Assembly (NCBI GenBank): GCA_903847545.1 | Contig: CAINDZ010000239.1 | Coordinates: 1 to 8,270 of the forward strand | Direction: 5' to 3' | Source: an uncultured bacterium | GTDB lineage: Bacteria; Krumholzibacteriota; Krumholzibacteriia; LZORAL124-64-63 | Length of the DNA stretch: 8,270 bases | Shown: piece by piece, positions 1 through 6,656 of the stretch | Layout of the letters: every line of letters begins with the position of its first letter | Position numbering within the stretch: position 1 is the first letter of the stretch | Made by a program: the position numbers and the translations under genes | The notes under the pieces: model-generated | Told to the model about the DNA's origin: nothing | Databases searched by the model: none | Seen by the model: only the letters and a program-made list of their open reading frames with translations

Positions 1-2
1 GA

Positions 3-8
3 AGGAGA
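3..8 (+). promoter_or_regulatory. Shine-Dalgarno site of phoB
   Basis: The purine run AGGAGA lies 8 bases before the ATG at 17. It matches the Shine-Dalgarno consensus and sits at normal spacing, which supports that start. It is the best ribosome-binding site in the window. No upstream promoter or Pho box can be judged because only 16 bases precede the gene. Confidence 0.7.
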
Positions 9-16
9 CCGACCCG

Positions 17-703
17 ATGGCCAACGAGCACGTCCTGATCGTCGAGGACGACGAGGACATCGCCGAGCTGCTGGAGTACAACCTGCAGCGGCAGGGCTAC
101 CGCCCCAGCTGCGCGGCCACGGGCGAGGACGGCCTGCGCGATGCGCGCGAGGGCAGCCCCGACCTGGTCCTGCTCGACCTGATGCTCCCGGGAGTGTCGG
201 GGCTGGACGTCTGCCGGGCGCTCAAGGGCGCGACGGCCACCGCGCACATCCCCATCATCATGCTCACGGCCAAGGGCGAGGAGGAGGACATCGTCGCCGG
301 CTTCAATGCCGGGGCCGACGACTACGTCACCAAGCCCTTCCGGCCGAAGATCCTGCTGGCGCGCGTGCAGGCGGTGCTGCGGCGCGGCGCGGCCTCGCAG
401 GCGGCCGGCGAGGAGCCCTTGCAGGCCGGCGCGCTGCGCATCCATCCGGGCCGGCACGAGGTCGCCGATGACCAGGGACTCATCGAGCTGACGCGCACGG
501 AATTCCGCATCCTCCACTTCCTGGCCTCGCGCCCGGGCTGGGTCTTCACGCGCAACCAGATCGTGCGCGCGGTCCATGGCGACGACTACCCGGTGACCGG
601 GCGGTCCGTCGACGTGCAGGTGGCCGCGTTGCGCCGCAAGCTGGGCGCCCACGGCGAGATGATCCACACCGTGCGCGGCGTGGGCTACAAGATGGGCGAC
701 TGA
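17..703 (+). CDS. phoB: Phosphate regulon response regulator PhoB (OmpR/PhoB family)
   Basis: DNA-binding response regulator of 228 residues, the usual PhoB length. The receiver domain (about 5-122) has the acidic cluster E10-D11-D12, the phospho-acceptor D54 in LLDLMLPG, T84 in IIMLTAKG and K106 in the KPF motif. A short linker leads to an OmpR-type winged helix (about 139-226) with TRTEFRILHFL, the recognition-helix region RSVDVQVAALRRKLG and the terminal wing TVRGVGYKM. On phosphorylation by the kinase encoded 3 bp downstream it should dimerise and bind Pho boxes to activate phosphate-scavenging genes. The family call is firm. The PhoB rather than generic OmpR-family assignment rests mainly on the following phoR and phoU. 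A strong Shine-Dalgarno sequence supports the ATG. What lies upstream (possibly pstSCAB) is outside the window. Confidence 0.93.
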   Translation: MANEHVLIVEDDEDIAELLEYNLQRQGYRPSCAATGEDGLRDAREGSPDLVLLDLMLPGVSGLDVCRALKGATATAHIPIIMLTAKGEEEDIVAGFNAGADDYVTKPFRPKILLARVQAVLRRGAASQAAGEEPLQAGALRIHPGRHEVADDQGLIELTRTEFRILHFLASRPGWVFTRNQIVRAVHGDDYPVTGRSVDVQVAALRRKLGAHGEMIHTVRGVGYKMGD

Positions 704-706
704 GCG

Positions 707-2485
707 ATGCGCCGCGGCACGCTCCTGTGGGCCACGCTGGCGCCCCTCCTGGTGATCCTGCTGATGACGCTGGTGCTGGTCACGGCCCTGTCCGGACGTG
801 CGGCGCGCACCTTCTACCTGGACCGCACGGGCGACCACCTGGAGGCGCTCATCGCCGTGGCGGCGCCGCGCGTCACCGAGCCGGCGACAATGGGCGACGC
901 GGCGGCGCTGCAGGCCCTGTGCCGCGAGCTGTTCGCCGGGACGGGCGCCCGGTTCACGGTCGTGGCGGCCGACGGTCGCGTGCTGGGCGACTCGCTGGAA
1001 CCACCCTCGCAGCTGGACAACCACCATGACCGGCCGGAGGTGGCGGCGGCGCTGGGTGGCGCCACCGGGCGCAGCATGCGCTACAGCGCCACGCGCGGCG
1101 AGCGCCTGCTGTACATCGCGCGCCGGGCCGCGACCGGCGACAGCGCCGTCGTGGTCCGCGCCGCCCTCCCCATCGCGGCCATTGACCATCAGTTGCGGGC
1201 CATCTACGGCCGGACCGCGCTGGCGGGCCTGGGCATCGCCGCGCTGGCCGCGGTCATCGGCTACCTGCGCGCCCGCTCGCTGGGCCGGGCGCTGCAACGC
1301 GTGCAGGCCGGCGCCGAGGCCATCGCCGACGGCGACCTGGGCGTGCGACTCGCCGCCGCCGAGACCGAGGAGATCGCCGCGGTGACGGCAGCCATGAACC
1401 GCATGGCCAACCAGCTCGGCGAGCGCATCGCGACCATCGAGCGGCAGCGCGGCGAGCTCGAGGCGGTGCTCTCGAGCATGGCCGAGGGCGTCGTCGCCGT
1501 CGACAACACCGAGACCGTCATCGGCCTGAACGCCGCCGGGGCGCAGCTGCTGGGCGTCGACGCAACACGCGCCACCGGGCGCAGCATCCAGGAAGTGGGA
1601 CGACACCCCGAGTTGACGCGCCTTGCGCAGGACGTGCTGGCGGGCGGGACGCCGGCGGAACAGGACGTGCAGGTGGGCCCCCTGGCCGACACCTGGCTGC
1701 AGGTGCGCGCCACGGGCTTGCGCGGCCCGGACGGCAGCCGCCTGGGCGCCCTGCTGGTCCTGGACAACGTCACGCGACTGCGGAAGCTGGAGACGATGCG
1801 CCGCGACTTCGTGGCCAACGTCTCGCACGAGTTGAAGACGCCGATCACCTCGATCAAGGGCTTCGTCGAGACCATCATCGACGAACCGCCCGCCGACGAG
1901 GCCGACCTGCAGCGGTTCCTGGAGATCATCCGGCGGCAGTCCGACCGGCTGGACTCGATCATCACCGACCTGCTGGCCCTGTCGCGCCTGGAGCAGGACG
2001 CCGAGGGCGGCGGCATGGAGGTCGCGTCGACGCCGCTGGCGGGCGTGCTCGAGCGCGTCGTCCGCGACCTGGCCGCGCGACGTCCCGAGCATGCCGCGCG
2101 CGTGAGCGTGGACTGCAATGCGAAGGTGACCGCGCCGCTAAACGCCCCGCTGCTCGAGCAGGCCGTCGGCAACCTGGTCGACAATGCGCTCAAGTACAGC
2201 CCGCCCGGGTCCGTTGTCGACGTCCACGTCGACGTTGCCGGCGGCATGGCGCGCATCGCCGTCGCCGACCGCGGACCGGGCATCGCGGCCGAGCACCTGC
2301 CCCGCCTGTTCGAGCGGTTCTATCGCGTCGACAAGGCGCGCAGTCGCCAGATGGGCGGCACCGGCCTGGGCCTGGCCATCGTCAAGCACATCGCGCAGGC
2401 CCACGGCGGCCATGCCGAGGTCGCCAGCGAGGTCGGCCGCGGCAGCACGTTCACCATCGTCCTTCCGGGAGCCCGCACGCCATGA
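707..2485 (+). CDS. phoR: Phosphate regulon sensor histidine kinase PhoR
   Basis: Membrane sensor kinase of 592 residues that should autophosphorylate and pass phosphate to the PhoB encoded just upstream. Architecture seen: transmembrane helix about 7-29; extracytoplasmic region about 30-168; second helix about 169-187; HAMP about 187-240; PAS domain about 247-355; HisKA with phospho-acceptor H374 in FVANVSHELKTP; HATPase with N box (N489, N493), G1 DRGPGI (521-526), F box FERFYRVDKARS (535-546) and G2 GGTGLGL (550-556). All catalytic motifs are intact. The roughly 140-residue external domain resembles the Bacillus PhoR/WalK layout more than E. coli PhoR, which has almost no periplasmic domain. 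It starts 3 bp after phoB and its stop overlaps the phoU start (ATGA), so the three are probably co-translated. No strong Shine-Dalgarno sequence is visible; translational coupling is likely. Confidence 0.92.
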   Translation: MRRGTLLWATLAPLLVILLMTLVLVTALSGRAARTFYLDRTGDHLEALIAVAAPRVTEPATMGDAAALQALCRELFAGTGARFTVVAADGRVLGDSLEPPSQLDNHHDRPEVAAALGGATGRSMRYSATRGERLLYIARRAATGDSAVVVRAALPIAAIDHQLRAIYGRTALAGLGIAALAAVIGYLRARSLGRALQRVQAGAEAIADGDLGVRLAAAETEEIAAVTAAMNRMANQLGERIATIERQRGELEAVLSSMAEGVVAVDNTETVIGLNAAGAQLLGVDATRATGRSIQEVGRHPELTRLAQDVLAGGTPAEQDVQVGPLADTWLQVRATGLRGPDGSRLGALLVLDNVTRLRKLETMRRDFVANVSHELKTPITSIKGFVETIIDEPPADEADLQRFLEIIRRQSDRLDSIITDLLALSRLEQDAEGGGMEVASTPLAGVLERVVRDLAARRPEHAARVSVDCNAKVTAPLNAPLLEQAVGNLVDNALKYSPPGSVVDVHVDVAGGMARIAVADRGPGIAAEHLPRLFERFYRVDKARSRQMGGTGLGLAIVKHIAQAHGGHAEVASEVGRGSTFTIVLPGARTP

Positions 2486-3141
2486 AGATCCACCTGCAGC
2501 GCGAACTGGACGACCTGCGCAAGCGCGTCTTCCACCTGTGCTCCCTTGTCGAGGAGAACCTGACGCTGGCGATCCAGTCGGTGCAGCGGCCCGACGACGG
2601 CACGGCCGACCTGATCCGGCGGCGCGACCGCGAGATCGACGAGCTCGAGGTCCATGTCGAGGAGGACTGCCTCAAGATCCTGGCCCTGTACCACCCGGTG
2701 GCCGCGGACCTTCGCTACCTTGTCTCGGTGCTGAAGCTGAACAGCGACATCGAGCGCATCGGCGACCTGGCGGTGAACATCGGCGGCGCCTCGCAGCGAC
2801 TGGGCGACATCGACATGCCGCCCGCGGTGAGCGACAAGCTGAGCGTGCTGGCGGCCAAGTCGCGGGCGATGCTGCGCCTGGCCCTGGAGGCGCTGATGGA
2901 CCTCGACGCCGCGCGCGCGCGCCTGGTGCTGGCCGCCGACGACGAGGTGGACGCGCTCTACCACGAGCTGGCCACGATGCTGCAGGGGCACATGGTCGCC
3001 TCGCCGCGCGAGGCCAACGCCGTCTTCTGCTGGCTGCTGGCGGCCAAGAGCATGGAGCGCGTCGGCGACCACGCGACCAACATCGCCGAGGACACGATCT
3101 ACACCGTGGAGGGCGAGATCGTCCGCCACGGCATGGGCTGA
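2482..3141 (+). CDS. phoU: Phosphate signalling regulator PhoU
   Basis: Cytoplasmic all-helical protein of 219 residues, typical PhoU length. It contains the two symmetric PhoU repeats, each ending in the family's acidic metal-binding signature: DIERIGDLAVNI (89-100) and MERVGDHATNIAED (191-204). The N-terminal LQRELDDLRKRVFHL and the segment ALYHPVAADLRYLVSVLKLNSD are also typical. In characterised bacteria PhoU links the Pst phosphate transporter to PhoR and keeps PhoR in the inhibiting state when phosphate is plentiful. Its ATG overlaps the phoR stop codon by four bases, and GGGAG at 2467-2471 gives a usable ribosome-binding site inside the phoR end. It is the last gene of the plus-strand unit and faces a convergent gene 13 bp away. 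Confidence 0.95.
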   Translation: MKIHLQRELDDLRKRVFHLCSLVEENLTLAIQSVQRPDDGTADLIRRRDREIDELEVHVEEDCLKILALYHPVAADLRYLVSVLKLNSDIERIGDLAVNIGGASQRLGDIDMPPAVSDKLSVLAAKSRAMLRLALEALMDLDAARARLVLAADDEVDALYHELATMLQGHMVASPREANAVFCWLLAAKSMERVGDHATNIAEDTIYTVEGEIVRHGMG

Positions 3142-3154
3142 TCCCCGCGGACGC

Positions 3155-4537
3155 TCAGCGCGACCCCGACGCCACGGCCGCCGCCAGTGCGGTGGCCGGC
3201 ATCGCCACCTCCGGCAGGCAGGCCTGGTACTGGCTGGCGGGATTCCAGAGGCACCAGCCCGCCGCGCCCGCAACCTCGGCCCCGCGCACCTGCGCCGCCA
3301 CGAAGCGACCGTCGCAGGCCTGCGCGAGCCAGGGGAACGCCTGCAGCCACGGGCGGATGTGCGCCTGCTCGCCCGCCCGCGCGCGCAGGCGCCGCACGGC
3401 CTCGGCGCTCACCAGCCCGGGCTGGTCCACCGGCCACGGGCGCCCCGCAAGCACGGGTGCCAGCAGGCTCGGAAAGACGGTCGGGCAAAGGATGTCGGCT
3501 GCCGCCGCCAGCACGGCGGGATCCTGCCCGTCGGCGCGGACGGGGGCGCCCGCCTCCCAGCCCAGCGCGCCGTCCAGCACCACGGACATGGCGACGCCGC
3601 GCGCGCGCAGCGAGTCGCGCACCTGCGCCACGAACGCGCCGATCACGCCCGCCCGGTGCGCGGCGCACGCGCCGGGATCGCGGCTGCGCTCGCCGGCGGC
3701 GCACCCGAATCGCAGCCCGGCGGGATACCGCACGTAGTCCAGTTGGACCTCGTCGACGCCGGCATGGGCGAGCTCCACCGCCAGTTCCAGGTTGTAGGCC
3801 TGCACGGCGGGGCTCGAGGGGTCGAGCCACGCCGCCCCCAGGGCCCGGGCGCGCGAGCCGCCGGGGCCGAGCACGGCCAGGTCGGGCCGCTTTTCGCCCA
3901 ACTCCCCGTCAAGGAACACCGCCACGCGCGCGACCACGTGAAGGCCGCGCGCATGGAACCGGTCCAGCATCACCGGCAGCGAGGGGATCACCGGCGCGGC
4001 GCGACCGGGGCCCCAGCCGGCCAGCGCCGCCGCGCTGCGGTAGCTGACGGCGCCGTCGACGTCCTTCGCGTCGAAGACCACCGTGTTGCCGCCAGCGGCG
4101 ATGAAGCGGTCGACGCGCTCGAGCACGCTGCCGGCGCCGCAGGCGGGCGCGGCCAGGTAGATGCCGCGGACCGGCGCACCGGACGCCACGGTGCGCACCA
4201 CGCGCGGCGCCGCGTCGGCGGCGGCCAAAGGCACCACCAGCTCGGTGCCGGGGCGCACGTGGTTCGTCTGCAGGCGGTTGGCGCGGCGGATCGCCGCCAG
4301 CATGTCGTCGTTGGCGTAGTAGCCCGCGCGCTCGCGCAACAGGTCGCAGATGCGGTCGAGGTTGTCGCCGGGGCGGACGGTGTAGCGCAGGGCGTTGGCG
4401 CGGGCGCCGCCCTGGGCGGCGGGGCGCGGCGGACCGGCGCCGGGCGGCGGCTGGGCGGCGGAAGGCCCGGCAGCGGACAGCGCCAGAAGCGCCGTCGCCA
4501 CGATCCCGAACCGCAGCCGTCGCCGTGCAGCTTGCAT
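3155..4537 (-). CDS. Exported LysM-domain putative glycoside hydrolase (DUF4015-like)
   Basis: Predicted secreted protein of 460 residues. The N-terminus (basic ARRRLRF, then hydrophobic GIVATALLALSAAG, then a PSAAQ cleavage-like site) is a clear signal peptide. A Pro/Ala/Gly linker leads to a LysM-type module at about 51-103 (YTVRPGDNLDRI to VRPGTELVVP), expected to bind peptidoglycan or other N-acetylglucosamine polymers. Residues about 123-433 resemble the DUF4015 family of TIM-barrel putative glycosidases: GIYL, FDAKD (D156, D159), VARVAVF, EVQLDYVRYP (E263, D267), CPTVFPS, RPWLQAF and GWCLWNP. These acidic residues are candidate catalytic positions; substrate is unknown. The mature part has eight cysteines, consistent with disulphides outside the cytoplasm. 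I chose the ATG at 4537 because the signal peptide begins there; an in-frame GTG at 4567 would add ten residues. It follows xth by 91 bp on the same strand. Confidence 0.8.
   Translation of the reverse strand: MQAARRRLRFGIVATALLALSAAGPSAAQPPPGAGPPRPAAQGGARANALRYTVRPGDNLDRICDLLRERAGYYANDDMLAAIRRANRLQTNHVRPGTELVVPLAAADAAPRVVRTVASGAPVRGIYLAAPACGAGSVLERVDRFIAAGGNTVVFDAKDVDGAVSYRSAAALAGWGPGRAAPVIPSLPVMLDRFHARGLHVVARVAVFLDGELGEKRPDLAVLGPGGSRARALGAAWLDPSSPAVQAYNLELAVELAHAGVDEVQLDYVRYPAGLRFGCAAGERSRDPGACAAHRAGVIGAFVAQVRDSLRARGVAMSVVLDGALGWEAGAPVRADGQDPAVLAAAADILCPTVFPSLLAPVLAGRPWPVDQPGLVSAEAVRRLRARAGEQAHIRPWLQAFPWLAQACDGRFVAAQVRGAEVAGAAGWCLWNPASQYQACLPEVAMPATALAAAVASGSR
3175..3198 (+). terminator. 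Possible hairpin terminator after phoU
   Basis: Inverted repeat with a 10-bp stem (CGGCCGCCGC with GCGGTGGCCG) and a 4-base CAGT loop, 33 bases after the phoU stop. In plus-strand RNA every position pairs, with one G-U wobble (3180 with 3193). In the minus-strand transcript that pair becomes a C-A mismatch, so the fold suits transcripts leaving phoU better. It lies within the last codons of the convergent gene, and there is no U tract, so it is at best a non-canonical terminator or a chance product of high GC. Confidence 0.3.
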
Positions 4538-4580
4538 GGGCCGACCGTCCGCATCCTGCAGGAACACCGCTGATCGCGCG

Positions 4581-4596
4581 CCGGGGCGCGCCCCGG
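4581..4596. repeat. 16-bp perfect GC palindrome between xth and the exported hydrolase gene
   Basis: The sequence CCGGGGCGCGCCCCGG is identical to its own reverse complement and sits in the 91-bp gap between the xth stop and the next minus-strand start. As RNA it folds into a 6-bp stem with a CGCG loop. A second perfect palindrome, CCGCCGGCGG, occupies 4619-4628, immediately after the xth stop. Either could weakly terminate xth transcription or bind a dimeric protein, but no U tract follows and such GC words arise easily at this base composition. Confidence 0.4.
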
Positions 4597-4628
4597 GCGG
4601 GCTGCCGCAAGGATCGCGCCGCCGGCGG

Positions 4629-5381
4629 TCAGTCCAGCTCGAGCGTGACCGGGCAGTGGTCCGAGCCCATGACGTGCGGCAGGATGCCGGCCGCCCGCAG
4701 CCGCGGGCGCAGGGCCGCCGAGGCCAGGAAGTAGTCCAGGCGCCACCCGACGTTCTTCTCGCGGACGCCCTTGCGGTTGCTCCACCAGGTGTAGTGCCCG
4801 CCGCCCGTCTCGAACGCGCGGAAGGTGTCGATGAAGCCGGCGGCCAGCAGCCGGTCGAAGCCCGCGCGCTCCTCGTCCGTGAAGCCGGCGTTGCCGCGAT
4901 TGGGGCCGGGGTTCGCCAGGTCGATCTCGCGGTGCGACACGTTCAGGTCGCCGCAGAAGACCACGGGCTTGGACTTCTCGAGCCGGCGCACGAAGCGCAG
5001 GAACTCGGGGTCCCAGGCCTCACAGCGGTAGTCCAGGCGCGTCAGCTCGCGCTGCGCGTTGGGCGTGTACACCGTCACCAGGAACAGGTCCTCGTACTCG
5101 GCGGTCAGGACGCGGCCCTCGCCGTCGTGCTCGGCCAGGCCGAGGCCCGGGAACACGTGCAGCGGCGGCCGGCGCGTCAGGATGGCGGTGCCCGAGTAGC
5201 CGGCCTTGAGCGCCGGGTTCCAGTGCATCGTCCAGCCCGGCCAGCGCGCCTCGACCTGCGTGGCGTGGGCGCGCACCTCCTGCAGGCAGATGGCGTCGGC
5301 GCCGCTCTGGGCCACGAAGTCGGCGAAGCCCTTCTCGAGGCAGGCGCGCAGGCCGTTGACGTTCCACGAGACGAATTTCAT
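4629..5381 (-). CDS. xth: Exodeoxyribonuclease III (AP endonuclease, EEP family)
   Basis: Cytoplasmic DNA-repair nuclease of 250 residues. It should cleave DNA 5' to abasic sites and remove 3' nucleotides or blocking groups in base-excision repair. The start KFVSWNVNGLRA carries the conserved N7. Other family residues are E35 in LQEVR, Y105 in TVYTPN, D145 and N147 in GDLNVSH, and the terminal GSDHCPV with D241 and H242. YTWWSNRKG and KNVGWRLDYFL form the DNA-binding and active-site edge. Length matches the ExoIII/ExoA family, with no missing catalytic residue. The reading frame stays open far upstream (to about 7994), but that part is antisense to the kinase and regulator genes; the ATG at 5381 is exactly where the family begins, preceded by a weak GGTGGA ribosome-binding site. 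It is divergent from the kinase gene and possibly co-transcribed with the exported hydrolase. Confidence 0.95.
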   Translation of the reverse strand: MKFVSWNVNGLRACLEKGFADFVAQSGADAICLQEVRAHATQVEARWPGWTMHWNPALKAGYSGTAILTRRPPLHVFPGLGLAEHDGEGRVLTAEYEDLFLVTVYTPNAQRELTRLDYRCEAWDPEFLRFVRRLEKSKPVVFCGDLNVSHREIDLANPGPNRGNAGFTDEERAGFDRLLAAGFIDTFRAFETGGGHYTWWSNRKGVREKNVGWRLDYFLASAALRPRLRAAGILPHVMGSDHCPVTLELD

Positions 5382-5438
5382 GCGTTCCACCCGGGTCGGG
5401 GACAGGCGGCGGCCGGCGGCCGCGGCGACGGCGAAGGG

Positions 5439-5455
5439 GGCATGATGCCTGCATC
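5439..5455. repeat. Overlapping short inverted repeats, possible operator
   Basis: GGCAT-G-ATGCC (5439-5449) overlaps GATGC-CT-GCATC (5444-5455), so the GCAT/ATGC half-site occurs three times in 17 bases. It lies about 60 bp upstream of the xth start and 113 bp upstream of the kinase start. The arrangement resembles an operator for a dimeric regulator, but five-base arms are short and no known binding site is matched. Confidence 0.25.
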
Positions 5456-5519
5456 GGCGCGCGGCCGCAAGGCGGGCCCAGCTTTCGCTGGCGGCCCCGC
5501 GCCGATTGCCCGACAATGC

Positions 5520-5550
5520 CCCGGCAGGGCGCCGTCGGTGGCGCCCCGGG
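5520..5550 (+). promoter_or_regulatory. Stem-loop abutting the kinase Shine-Dalgarno site
   Basis: CCCG (5520-5523) pairs with CGGG (5547-5550). After a 3-base bulge (GCA), GGGCGCC (5527-5533) pairs with GGCGCCC (5540-5546) around the hexaloop GTCGGT. That gives 11 base pairs, nearly all G-C. The structure ends at the base before AAGGGA (5551-5556), the probable ribosome-binding site of the sensor kinase 11 bases before its ATG. It could modulate translation initiation or protect the 5' end of the mRNA. No U tract follows, so a classical terminator is unlikely. Confidence 0.45.
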
Positions 5551-5567
5551 AAGGGACGTCCATCGCC

Positions 5568-6653
5568 ATGGCCACCGCCGCGCGCCCTCCCCTGTGGCGC
5601 CGCCTCGAGAAGCCCGGCACCGTCGCCGCGATGATCGTCGGCGTGTCGCTGCTCCACTACAGCACCGCGATGCACATCCACGAGGCGCACGGCATCTACC
5701 GGCGCCTGTACTACTTCCCCATCATCCTGGCGGCGTTCCGCTACGGCGCGCGCGGCGGGCTGGCGGCGGCATTCGCCACCTGCGCGTTCTACGCCCCCCA
5801 CGCCTTCGGCCTGATCGGTTTCGACCCCGCCTTCACGCTCGAGAAGTCGCTCGAGATGGCGCTCTACTTCGCCGTCGGCCTGGTCTCGGGCGTGCTGGTC
5901 GATCGCGAGCACGCCACGCAGCGGCAGCTGCGCCGCACGCTCGACGAGCGCGACCGCATGGCCGGCGAGCTTGTGCGTTCCGAGCGCCTGGCGGCGGTCG
6001 GCCGGTTGTCGGCCGGCCTGGCGCACGAGATTCGCAACCCGCTGGCCAGCATCTCGGGCGCCTCGGAGGTGCTGGGCGATGACTTTCCGGCCGGGCACCC
6101 GAAGGCGGGCCTGGTGGGCATCCTGCGCGACGAGAGCCGGCGGCTGAACGACGTGCTGACGCGCTTCCTGGCCTTCGCGCGTGGCGCGCCGGGCCCCGCC
6201 GCTCCGTTCGACCTGGCCGCCGAGGCCGAGGCGGTGGCCGAGCTGGCGCGGCAGCGCGACGCCGGCACGGTCGTGGAATTCGCGGCAACCGCGCCCGGCC
6301 TGCCCCTCGCGCTGGGCAACCGCGAGCAGGTGCGCCAGGCGCTGCTGAACCTGGCGCTCAACGGCCTGGCCGCGGCCGGGCCCGGCGGACGCGTCGAGCT
6401 GCGCGTCGGGCTCGAGGGCGACGGCACGGTTGCCTGCCGCGTCACCGACACCGGTCCCGGGTTCAGCGACGAGGCGGCCGCGAACTTCGGCACGCCGTTC
6501 TACACGACCACCGCCGGCGGCACGGGCCTGGGGCTGGCCACCAGCCTGCGGCTGGTCGAAGACCTCGGCGGCACGCTCACTCTCGACCGCAGCGCGCCCG
6601 GCGGCTGCGTCGTGCTGCGGCTGCCGGCCGCCTCCGTTGCGGCGAAAGGCTGA
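5568..6653 (+). CDS. Membrane sensor histidine kinase of an NtrB/ZraS/AtoS-like type
   Basis: Sensor kinase of 361 residues. The first roughly 113 residues are hydrophobic, with three or four probable membrane helices (about 18-34, 46-60, 62-86, 95-113) joined by very short loops, so the input module is a compact membrane domain without a large external sensor. A short coiled linker (114-140) leads to HisKA with H153 in LAHEIRNPLASI, then HATPase with N box N261/N265, G1 DTGPGF (294-299), F box GTPFYTT (308-314) and G2 GGTGLGL (317-323). All catalytic motifs are present. The HEIRNPL form of the H box is typical of NtrB-like kinases that partner sigma-54 activators, which agrees with the gene 3 bp downstream. 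The ATG at 5568 is preferred; an in-frame ATG at 5445 is unlikely because codon bias collapses upstream. The signal is unknown. Confidence 0.88.
   Translation: MATAARPPLWRRLEKPGTVAAMIVGVSLLHYSTAMHIHEAHGIYRRLYYFPIILAAFRYGARGGLAAAFATCAFYAPHAFGLIGFDPAFTLEKSLEMALYFAVGLVSGVLVDREHATQRQLRRTLDERDRMAGELVRSERLAAVGRLSAGLAHEIRNPLASISGASEVLGDDFPAGHPKAGLVGILRDESRRLNDVLTRFLAFARGAPGPAAPFDLAAEAEAVAELARQRDAGTVVEFAATAPGLPLALGNREQVRQALLNLALNGLAAAGPGGRVELRVGLEGDGTVACRVTDTGPGFSDEAAANFGTPFYTTTAGGTGLGLATSLRLVEDLGGTLTLDRSAPGGCVVLRLPAASVAAKG
6645..6649 (+). promoter_or_regulatory. Shine-Dalgarno site of the sigma-54 activator gene
   Basis: AAAGG lies 7 bases before the ATG at 6657, inside the last codons of the kinase gene. 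This supports the start and independent but coupled translation of the kinase-regulator pair. Confidence 0.5.
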
Positions 6654-6656
6654 ACC

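Larger units (their letters stand above)
5382..5567. promoter_or_regulatory. Divergent intergenic region between xth and the sensor kinase
   Basis: This 186-bp gap must carry promoters for both flanking genes unless they are read from farther away. I cannot identify a convincing -10/-35 pair or a -24/-12 sigma-54 element. It does hold several inverted repeats: overlapping ones at 5439-5455, CCAGC-TTTC-GCTGG at 5478-5491, and the strong stem-loop at 5520-5550. Plus-frame codons read through 5448-5567 end in A or T in 9 of 40 cases, against 1 of the first 40 after the kinase ATG, which marks it as non-coding. Confidence 0.6.

Noticed and set aside
2184..3737. A 517-residue plus-strand open frame spanning phoR, phoU and the convergent gene.
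   Set aside because: It is out of frame with three well-supported genes and its translation is low-complexity Ala/Arg/Pro/Ser without motifs.
5442..5447. Tandem ATG codons at 5442 and 5445 preceded by GAAGGGGG as an alternative kinase start.
   Set aside because: The purine run is only 1 to 4 bases from the ATGs, the added 41-42 residues look unstructured, and the codon bias there is non-coding.
5489..5509. TGGC followed by TTGC as a sigma-54 promoter for the kinase-activator operon.
   Set aside because: The GG and GC elements are 18 bases apart, whereas sigma-54 recognition needs about 12. The spacing is strict in that family.
5489..5517. GACAAT at 5512-5517 as a -10 element.
   Set aside because: The sequence 17 bp upstream (around TGGCGG) does not resemble a -35 box, and the sigma factors of this organism are unknown.
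4395..5567. A plus-strand open frame that would extend the sensor kinase N-terminus by almost 400 residues.
   Set aside because: Most of it is antisense to xth and the hydrolase gene. Over 5448-5567 the third-position bias falls to 31 of 40 G/C-ending codons, compared with 39 of 40 just after the ATG at 5568.
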